Shown here: positions 11,714-22,629 of the stretch, one piece after another
Position numbering within the stretch: the first letter of the stretch is position 1
How the letters are laid out: every line of letters begins with the position of its first letter
Translations under genes and position numbers: made by a program
Assembly (NCBI GenBank): GCA_016490735.1
Contig: JAEMWC010000197.1
Location: forward strand, 689,501 to 753,500
Origin: Pachyseris speciosa
Taxonomy: Eukaryota > Cnidaria > Anthozoa > Scleractinia > Pachyseridae
Reading direction: 5' to 3'
DNA length: 64,000 bases
Notes under the pieces: generated by a model
What the model was told of the DNA's origin: nothing
What the model saw: only the letters and a program-made list of their open reading frames with translations
Databases searched by the model: none

Positions 11714-14700
11714 TATATATATATAATATATATATATATATTATATAATTTATATACACTATCACAAATGAAGATAACCCACATGTTTTGTTCCACACCT
11801 ATATTTCGACCACATAAAGTGGTCTTCATCAGGGTAAAATTACAGTTACAACCGCATGCGTCATACTACTTTAAAAGTGTAAACTTAAACAGCCTTGCGT
11901 GCGCGCATCAACAAACAATCTCCTCCCGCGCGCATAATGCCATTATAAACCATCAACAAATTTTGTGCGTCTGGAATGCCTGTTCTGACCGAAGAAAAAG
12001 TCATTGTCATTAAGACCATAAGGACTCTGTCTATCAACTGAATGTTCATATCATCCAAACCGCTATGTCCATCACTCCAAAAGTGTTTATACAGTAGGTC
12101 GTCATTCTCCCGTTGTGCCTCATTCAATCTTCTATGGCGTCTTATTCTGGATTTATGGTTGTTAAACCTTATTCTAAACTTTGTAACAGTGGACCCCACA
12201 TACTGTACTGAACACCTCTTACATGTGATCAAGTAAACCACATTACTTGAGTTACAATCAAGACTATAGAAATGTACAAGGAACATGTAAATGTAATCAA
12301 GTCGATGTGAAGTCTGTAGGTATTTAGAGGAAAAGGACTATTTTGTGTGTACTCATAATGACAGGAAGTACTCTATTAACTATAGTCTTGATTGTAACTC
12401 AAGTAATGTGGTTTACTTGATCACATGTAAGAGGTGTTCAGCACAGTATGTGGGGTCCACTGTTACAAAGTTTAGAATAAGGTTTAACAACCATAAATCC
12501 AGAATAAGACGCCATAGAAGATTGAATGAGGCACAGCGGGAGAATGACGACCTACTGTATAAACACTTTTGGAGTGATGGACATAGCGGTTTGGATGATA
12601 TGAACATTCCGTTGATAGACAGGGTCAATGGGGAAGAGGAGCTGAGGGATAAGGAGGCCAGTGGCCTATAAGCTTAATACTTTGAGTCCTTATGGTCTTA
12701 ATGACAATGACTTTTTCTTCGGTCAGAACAGGCATTCCAGACGCACGTAATTTGTTGATGGTTTATAATGGCATTATGCGCGCGGGGAGGAGATTGTTTG
12801 TTGATGTGCGCACGCAAGGCTGTTTAAGTTTACACTTTAAAGTAGTATGACGCGTGCGGCTGTAACTGTAATTTTACCCTGATGACTATAGTTAGATATA
12901 CAATATACCTGTGTATTGTATATAAGACTATAGTTAATAGAGTACTTCCTGTCATTATGAGTACACACAAAATAGTCCTTTTCCTCTAAATACCTACAGA
13001 CTTCACATCAACTTGATTTACATTTACACGTTCCTCGTACATTTTCTGCAGAGCCACGGCTATTTATCTTCGCATGCACCAGGTAGTCTCCCAAACTTTT
13101 AGGTTTTCTGAAAGCCACCAAAGGGATCTCCTTGATGGCTTTTTTACATCGATCCGATGACTTCAAAATGGGATGTAGTATTTTACTTATGTTTGGCAAG
13201 CCAGGATGGTAAGTTACCACAAAAGGTGTTTTTGCACTGCGTGTTTGTTTACTCTTAAAAGCTTCTTCTCTGGTCATACACTGTACGCCTGACTCTCCCG
13301 ATTTGTTTTTCCACAAAGTTCCTCTGATGACCCCTTTCAATTAAGTATTCCACCAAATTCTCCGCCTGCTTCTCAAAAAAATAGGGCTTGGAACAAATCC
13401 TACGTAATCGCATCGCTTGAGCATACGGTATACTCTTCTTACAGGCACCCGGATGACAGGAACTGTAATGTAAATATTGGTGACTGTCCGTTGGTTTAAT
13501 GAATACATCCGTCTCCAATACACCTGACTTGTTGATCACCCTAACATCTAAAAATTCTATTTCATTCACAGAACACTTTGAAGTAAATTTGATCGTGTTA
13601 TGGGCATTGTTTAAATATTTTATAAATTCCTCCAACTTCCTTTCACCCTCCGTCCATATGATAAATATATCATCAGTGTATCTCCACCAAATATAGAGCT
13701 TGACTTCTGCATCCCGAAGTAGACGTCTTTCCAAATTATCCATAAAGATATTTGCATATGAAGGAGCCATTCTTGTTCCCACCGCTGTTCCCAGCCTCTG
13801 CAGATAATGTCCGCCACCGAATTCAAAGTTGTTATTTCTCAACACCAACTCTGTAAAAGTGACTACGTCCTCATTCAATGATCCTTCCCAATTACCCTCA
13901 TTGAAACCATCGAATTTCAGTAATGCTTCCTTCAAAGCTGCCACACCTTCATCATGTGGAATGTGGGGGTACAGGCCAACCACATCAACTGTACACAAAA
14001 TGGACCCCTCCGGCAGCCTCCCCAGCTCTCCTAACTTCTTTAGAAAATCATTGGTGTCTTTGATGTATGACTCTATCCCTTGCACTAGTGGTCGTACTTT
14101 ATGGTCCACAAATTCAGAGATCTTCTCTGTAGGAGTGTTGCATCCAGAAATCACTGTTCTACCTGGACAACCCTGTTTATGTATCTTCGGTAAAAGGTAA
14201 AACCTACCAGGCTTCACATCTTCAGATGCCAAAAGATAATCTCGCGTTTTCTCATCAATATTCCCTTTGCTGTAGCACTCATTTATTTTTGTATTGATCT
14301 CTTTCATCATGTCCCGAGTAGGATCTCTGTCCAATAACGTATATACTTCCGAATCATCTAGCTGTCGCATGGCTTTTTCTATATATGCGTCCCTATCCAT
14401 TACAACGACCGCAGAACCTTTATCTGCTTGCTTTATGATTATATCTTCATAACCCCTCAAATTCTCCAGCGCCCTCTGTTCATCCCTTGTTATATTACGC
14501 CGATATGTTTTATCCAAATCGTACGCTAAAATCGCCTTTTCAACAGCGTCCACGTACACCTCTATGGCTATTTCCCTGTTCTTCTCCGGACACCATTTTG
14601 ACTTATTTCTGAACGCTGGCTTATCTGAAAAGTCCCCATCAACTTCATCTTCAGAATAAAAATACTCACGTAACCTAATCCGTCTGATATAATCTCATGT

Positions 14701-17112
14701 CCTTTCGAAGATTGTAATCATCAATCTTTTCCGGCATAGGGCAAAATTTCAATCCCTTAGACAAAAGAGATATTTCCGCTTCCATAAGTAAGTCTCTTCG
14801 AAAGATTGACAACAGTATGATTCCCAGTATCTAGCCCTGCATCCGTACTCATTCCAAACCGCCTTGCGGGTAACTCGTTACGTTCTCGTTCAACTCCCAT
14901 ATTACTACCTGCTGACGTTTCCCCCACTGTCCTAACCACATTATCCTGTAATTCATTCCGCAGACTACCTTCCGCCTCCACGTGCATTGCCTCCAATACA
15001 CTGTTTATATCACTGCTGATTTCCCTCAAATCCACTAGTAATAGTGGACAGTCCACTGGTAGAGGATTCACACCAGCTAAATTCTCTTCTGGCGTCAAGT
15101 CTTCCACCTCTATCCCCCTATCAATGTCGTCAACATCCCCATCCCTAAACCCTGCCTAATTGTAGATACAAAGTTCTCGATTACCTCCCTTGAGGGACCA
15201 CTCACCATTCGATCCCCACTCTCTACACCGATGGCACTCAGCTCCCAATCCCCCTCAACATCCGTTTCCCCCACTCCAACCAAAGCACTACCAGTCAGAA
15301 ATTCACCCAATTTCTTCCTTCTCCTTTCTAAAAGTACTGGATTAAATTTCTCACAAATAGCAGATATTTTTCTTACCATGTTATCCAAGGTCAATTCTCC
15401 GAAATGCTCCTTAATCTGACGTTTAGTGGCCAAAATATCTTCCGTTAATCTTCGCTCTACATGTCCCGTTTGTCACACTAACAAATCCTGCAATTTCCTT
15501 GAAGCATCCATCAAAACCAATCTCCACTCCTCATCAAAATCCTCAGTAACAACTTCAATATTGGCTTTCTTCTTCAGACAAAGTCCTTTCGCTACAACGT
15601 CCTCTTCTTTACAGGCGTTCAAAAATCGAGTGTGGTGGTCGTAACTCAAACGCCTTTTACACAAATTCAACAACTTGAAAAAGTAGTATAATTCCCTGTT
15701 TTCCATCGATGCAAACAATTAATAACTCTTCACAAGCATCAGTCACAAACAGTTAATCTTCGTGAAGAAACATACACTATCACAAATGAAGATAACCCAC
15801 ATGTTTTGTTCCACACCTATATTTCGACCACATAAAGTGGTCTTCATCAGGGTAAAATTACAGTTACAGCCGCACGCGTCATACTTCTTTAAAAGTGTAA
15901 ACTTAAACAGCCTTGCGTGCGCACATCAACAAACAATCTCCTCCCCGCGCGCATAATGCCATTATAAACCATCAACAAATTACGTGCGTCTGGAATGCCT
16001 GTTCTGACCGAAGAAAAAAGTCATTGTCATTAAGACCATAAGGACTCAAAGTATTAAGCTTATAGGCCCACTGGCCCTCCTTATCCCTCAGCTCCTCTTC
16101 CCCATTGACCCTGTCTATCAACGGAATGTTCATATCATCCAAACCGCTATGTCCATCACTCCAAAAGTGTTTATACAGTAGGTCGTCATTCTCCCGCTGT
16201 GCCTCATTCAATCTTCTATGGCGTCTTATTCTGGATTTATGGTTGTTAAACCTTATTCTAAACTTTGTAACAGTGGACCCCACATACTGTGCTGAACACC
16301 TCTTACATGTGATCAAGTAAACCACATTACTTGAGTTACAATCAAGACTATAGTTAATAGAGTACTTCCTGTCATTATGAGTACACACAAAATAGTCCTT
16401 TTCCTCTAAATACCTACAGACTTCACATCGACTTGATTTACATTTACATGTTCCTTGTACATTTTCTATAGTCTTGATTGTAACTCAAGTAATGTGGTTT
16501 ACTTGATCACATGTAAGAGGTGTTCAGTACAGTATGTGGGGTCCACTGTTACAAAGTTTAGAATAAGGTTTAACAACCATAAATCCAGAATAAGACGCCA
16601 TAGAAGATTGAATGAGGCACAGCGGGAGAATGACGACCTACTGTATAAACACTTTTGGAGTGATGGACATAGCGGTTTGGATGATATGAACATTCAGTTG
16701 ATAGACAGGGTCAATGGGGAAGAGGAGCTGAGGGATAAGGAGGGCCAATGGGCCTATAAGCTTAATACTTTGAGTCCTTATGGTCTTAATGACAATGACT
16801 TTTTCTTCGGTCAGAAACAGGCGTTCCAGACACACGTAATTTGTTGATGTTTATAATGGCATTATGCGTGCGGGGAGGAGATCGTTTGTTGATGCGTGCG
16901 CACGAGGCTGTTTAAGTTTACACTTTTAAAGTAGTACGACGCGTGCGGTTGTAACTGTAATTTTACCCTGATGAAGACCACTTTATGTGGTCGAAATATA
17001 GGTGTGGAACGAAACATGTGGGTTATCTTCATTTGTGATAGTGTATGTTTTTTCATGAAGATTAACTGTTTGTGACTGATGCTTGTGAAGAGTTATATAT
17101 ATATATATATAT

Positions 17113-17152
<40 letters not shown>

Positions 17153-20100
17153 AGAATAAGAAGGTTTACACAAACAATGGACTCCAGCAGAAGGATCCGA
17201 AGGATACTATGCCACCACGTGCATTTGTAGATAAATAAGAAATAAGGACAGTGGGGCGAACTTCTAGCTGATCTTATGAATGTAATGACATTTCGGTTGT
17301 TCAGCCTTCTTGAGATTAAAAAGTTTAAAAACTAAGAACTAAAAAACTATTTACAATGGTTGTGCTAGTCTGAGGTCCTAGCTCATATAAGTCGGGTAAT
17401 TATATAACAAATGCAGAAAAGGTGAGCGACAGAAGTTATGTAACTGATTCAACATAACAAATTCCATGCCAGGGGCCTCTGAATAATCGTGATTAGTGTC
17501 ATGACAAATTCCCAAGGCAGGGCCCTTAAACAATGTAGTACATAAAGTTCCCTACTGAGGGCCCCTGAATGGCAAAATTCAAACAAAAATAACAGAATCC
17601 CCAATGGAGCCCTTGAATGCAAAGCAATTACATAACCTCTTAAACTATTTACAACAAAATGAGGAATACAAAAGGAACTGGACAAGAAGCAATTCATTTA
17701 CCTAACAAGAACATGTGAAATGGACAAATCATTTGTTGTAGTTAACGTGATTTTTAGAGCAAAATTCACACCTCTTGTTAAGGCCATGCGGGTTAAGCAT
17801 GAATAATTGCGTCATCCATGCTTCTCTGGTAAGCAATAATTGGTCTAAATGTGCAGTGGTTTGAAAAGAATTAATTTGTTCCATGATAATAATTAAAAAT
17901 TTATATCAGAAAATTCATGTTGGGAGCTATTAAAGTGGACCGCCAATTCACATGTTCTTCTATTCTTAAGCATACTTGATTTGTGGTTGCAAAATCTAAT
18001 TTTGAATTCAGTTGATGTCAAACCAACATATTGCAAGTTACATTTACGGCAGGTAGCTAAGTAGATCACATTTTTGGACGAACAAAAAGCTTTTTGTTGG
18101 ATGGGATATTGTTTGCCAGCCAAGCTTTGGAATTTAGGAGCTTGAAGTAAGAGATTATGACACACCCAGGTAAAAACATGAGGCGGGATCCCACCAATCC
18201 CACCTGGGATCCCGGTTCAGTCCCAGGTGGGATCCCACCTCAAATAGGTGGGATCCCATCTGGGATCCCACCCGGGATTATGGAATGTCCCAGGCGGGAT
18301 CCTACAAGGATCCCACCTGGGATCCTTTCTCAAGTACAATGTAGGCGGGATCCCACCCAAGATTATGGAACATCCCAGGCGGGATCCCACCAGGATCCTA
18401 CCTGGGATCGTTTCTCAAGTTGGCGGGATCCCACCCAAGATTATGAAACATTCTAGGTGGGATCCCACCTTAGTCCCAGGTGTGATCCCACCAGAGATCA
18501 TTGGTGTGATCCCACCAATCCCGCCAGAATCATCCAGGTGAGATATCCTACTTTCCAAGTGTGGTCACTGTCCTCCATTCCTCCCAGCAAATTAATACTA
18601 TACCAGTTTTTGAATTTAAGCCATCAATTTATTAATAATAGCAACATATTCATGTAAATATAACAAAAAATACAGTTTAGTCTTAGTACTTGAGTTATAG
18701 TCTTAATAGTCTTCCTAAAAGATTAATTTTCACAAAATCTCACAGAAATTGCATAGAAACGTTTTGAAAGAAGCTTGTTGCAATCGAAAGTTCTCATTCA
18801 AAGAAATCAAAGACAAAGAAAAAGATATTCCGGGCTTGACATTGTATGACAGGTTACCATAAAATGTTTATGAACAAATGATTCATAAGTTCGGACTTCT
18901 AGTCTTTAAAAACCAAAAGCTTATGATTATAAGCTTATATATTCTCAATTCTAGAACTTCAGCGCTTCAGAACTAAAGAGCGATAAAGCAAAGATACAAA
19001 ATAGGCGATAAAGATCAGAGATGCAAAATTCGAACTTCTACGTAACTATATAACAATGCGATGAGATATCCGAGATTCAAACAAGCATTTCAGCATCTAA
19101 CCTTTCTCTCTAGGCGGCCTGAGAGACAGTTTGTTCTTGAACTATATGTCTGTCCGGCTTCTTTCCTTCAACTGATATATTTCAGTTGCAAAAAGCTGGG
19201 GAATCAAAGTATTTTAGCAGAACAGCGTAACAAACTTCATAAAACTCCTCTGTATCTGTTCAAACCCACGCGCTAAAAGCAAAACTCACACTTCGCTATT
19301 GTCTTCAAGCACCATGTGACGTTGAAGTTGAATTGCGCATGTGTTGATGATCTCACGGCTTGCCTGGGAACTAGCTTGCTCAAAATTCAAAATGGCGGCC
19401 TGGAGTATTCAAGTTCGATCGATCCATTGAGAAAAACACGATCCTTGGAGACATGCTTCGCTTATTTCCACCTTTATATGCACTCAAAGGCGAAAGGAAA
19501 CCTTTGAATATGTTTTCATAAACTTAAAGTGGACCAGGTGAAAAAAAAAATGCTCCTACAACAGTCAAGTCCGAAAATGAGCATGACACTTCACTTGTTG
19601 CTGCTTTGCTGCACTGTAACTTTGATCAAAGTTGCGTCTTTGGAAACAAAACAGTGAAAGAGGAGCTTTTGAAGAGGATTTCATTTACAACAGAATCAAC
19701 CAACAAACTGTGTAAGTTGTTTTTTTGTTTGGAAGTGGAAGCGGTGGATGAATTATTTTCTCGATCAAAGCACTACGAACATTTAGTGATGCAAGTACGT
19801 GTTTAATATGAGTTGAAGAAACAGGTTACAGTACAGTGCAAATAAATGCTTTAATACCTACAAAACGTGTATTTTCTTGTCCTTACAGTAACTTCAACGA
19901 CTGCGTGTCCTCAACATTCTTGTGTGACTTGGAATCCTTCAAACAGTGCACTTAGTTGTATTTATTTTTGGTATACGTGTATTTACGTGTTATTTTCCTA
20001 ACAACCTTGCTTGTAAGGGAATACTAACACAAGCACTTGTCAACTTTTTGTGGAACGTTTGATTGACATTTGATTGATTACTGGCTGATCAAATTCATGA

Positions 20101-22564
20101 CATATGTATATGGATGTTTGAAATGGATAATTTGGTGGCAAATTCTACATTCATCACTTTTTTGCATGGAAACTTCCCAAGATCACACGCAAGAGTATGT
20201 TTCTTGGTAGGATATTTAGGATCCCAGGTGGGATATGACTCTTGCGAATCTTTTCTAGGATCCCAGGTGGGATGCACAATGTCCACCCAGACTCCCGGGT
20301 GGGATGCATAAGTCCCACTAAGATCCCGGGTGGGATGTAGAAATCCCACCTAAGATCCCGGGTGGGATGCTGGAATCCCGCATTTGATGCGGGATCCCAG
20401 GTGGGATCAAATTTTCATCCCAGGTGGGATCAAATTTTCATCCCAGGTGGGAAAGGCGGGATCCCACCTCCTAAGGCGGGATCCCGCCATTCCCACCTGG
20501 GATCCCATGCGGGATTGCCGGGATCCCGCCTAGATCCCACCTGACATTTTACCTGGGCAAGTCACACCTTATTTTGTCACACTGAAAACATCCGCCCTTT
20601 TCAAATTTTGGACTTGCGGCAGAGCTTAGTTGAATTTTAGATGGTGCTAACAATTCTTTCAGGTTTTTAGTTCAGCGGTAAGCAGGGAAAACACATTTGG
20701 CTGGAAAATTTTCCATGACACGAGGAGATGAGCGTAATAAATGAAAGTGCCTCCTAATGATGGTTTGAATGTCTGGCAGAATAGGATTATAATCAAACAC
20801 TAGAGGAAAAACTTTTTTGTTAGCCTTAACCTTTTTAATAATCTGTTCATGTTGTCCTTCAGCAGCATGATTAAAATCTATGTATAGAATGTTCGATTGA
20901 GGCCTAAAACTGCTGTTTAAAAGTAAAAACTAAAATCCAAGCTTTCGCCGATCAACGGCATCATCAGGGATGAGAAAATATTCCGCGCATGCTATATATA
21001 TGCAAAGAAGGTGTAGGGTGAAATGTGGAAAAGGTGTGACGTATGTATGCAAACATACGTCACATCTTTTCCACATTTCACCCTACACCTTCTTTGCATA
21101 TATATAGCACACGCGGAATATTTTCTCATCCCTGATGATGCCGTTGATCAGCGAAAGCTTGGATTTTAGTTTTTTACTTTTAAACAGCAGTTTTAGGCCT
21201 CAATCGAACATTCTATACATAGATCTTAACCTTTTTGTTTAGCAATTCAGATCTGGGAATTTGGAGGGCCTTATCAAAACTGTTTGTCAACCAAATCTCC
21301 AGGATAATTTTGCGACTTCAAGTATCCTTTGTATTCTTCGCACCTATTTTGCAAGAAATCATTGTTGGAACAATTGTGCTTAATTCTCAAAGCTACCCCA
21401 TAGGGGATTGCTCTTTTGCAATGTGACGGATGTGAACTGGAGAATGGCAAGTAAAGGTGGCTATCAGTGGGTTTGGAGCAAATGTAAGTAACAATTAACC
21501 CATCCCTAAGATGTAATGTAAGATCCAAAACATGCAGAAAGCTGTCCGAATGCACCAACTTAAATTTGATGGTGGGTACAGATAATTTATATAATCACTG
21601 AATTCAAACAATTTGGGCAAATCCTGGGTCCAAATGTCAAAAATGTCATCTCTGTATTTCCACCAAGAGCATCAGTTTAAGGTTACCTTCAAATTTGGCT
21701 TTTTCATCATTTATGCCCATTGCTAAGTCTGCATAACTACACACATTTTTTGGGTCCCATGGCCGTACCATGTTTTTGCACAAAATTATGTTCAGAAAAT
21801 TGGCAGTTGTTAACTCAGAGACAAATTTCAACTGCCTCAACTATGCAATTTGTGGAGGGAAATTTACAAGGCCTAGAATCCAGGGCCTTTTAAACTTCGG
21901 TTATACCTAAGTTGTTGTCAATGTTAGGAAACATTGACACTACATCCCATTGTTTAAGGGCCCTGCCTTGGGAATTTGTCATGACACTATAATCACGATT
22001 GTTCAGAGGCCCCTGGTGTGGAATTTGTTACATTGAATCGGTTACATAACTTCTGTCACTCACCTTTTCTGCATTTGTTATATAATTACCCGACTTATAT
22101 AAGCTAGGACCTCAGACTAGCACAACCTCTGAAAATAGTTTTTAGTTCTTAGTTTTTAAACTTTTTAATCTCAAGAAGGCTGAACAACCGAAACATCATT
22201 ACATTAATTTTGTCAGATCAGCTAGAAGTTCGCCCCACTGTCCTTATTTCTTATTTCTGTCCTTATTTCCTTATTTTCTTAAATTATATAAAATTCTGTA
22301 TATGAGTGAAACCCTAACCCTGTAAACCCCAAATAATCATATTTTAATTGAATAAATGTTTGAAAGAAAATTTGCCCTGAGTGGGATTTGAACCCATGTC
22401 CCCCCGTATACTAGTCGGGTGTGATGACCACTACACCATCAGGACAACCATGCTGGCAACACGGCAATCGAAGATGTGATTTATGTGATCGATCAATGAC
22501 ACAATAATGTTATGTTATGTTATGTTATGTTATGTTATGTTATGTTATGTTATGTTATGTTATG

Positions 22565-22629
<65 letters not shown>

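Larger units (their letters stand above)
11755..17062 (-). mobile_element. Composite Penelope-like retroelement with four GIY-YIG copies
   Basis: The element reads on the minus strand: N-terminal ORF segments (15718-15110 and 15107-14757), reverse transcriptase (14559-13255), a Cys-rich linker (13340-13008) and a GIY-YIG endonuclease. The terminal sequence starting CACTATCACAAATGAAG occurs in direct orientation at about 11755 and 15773 and inverted at about 17045, as in the pseudo-LTRs of Penelope elements. GIY-YIG copies lie at 11885-12286 (-), 12345-12671 (+), 15972-16388 (-) and 16455-16847 (+). The alternating strands indicate inverted or rearranged termini. Frameshifts and a nonsense codon make it defective. 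Confidence 0.85.
17222..22260 (-). mobile_element. Second Penelope-like element, bounded by inverted terminal repeats
   Basis: About 310 bp at 17222-17531 (from GACAGTGGGGCGAACTTCTA) recurs inverted at about 21951-22260, so the element is bounded by inverted repeats. Inside, minus-strand remnants run in PLE order: 21840-21646 and 21558-21274 (RT core and thumb) then 18165-17893 (GIY-YIG). A 2.4-kb element (18168-20558) interrupts it and a palindrome lies at 20881-21220. It is older and more decayed than the first PLE. Confidence 0.75.

Noticed and set aside
17222..17531. LTR of a retrovirus-like element
   Set aside because: The partner copy is inverted, not direct, and the enclosed remnants are Penelope-type RT and GIY-YIG.
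18157..18541. Collagen-like or proline-rich proteins (GGIPP repeats)
   Set aside because: They are translations of the GGGATCC repeat block and occur in more than one frame.
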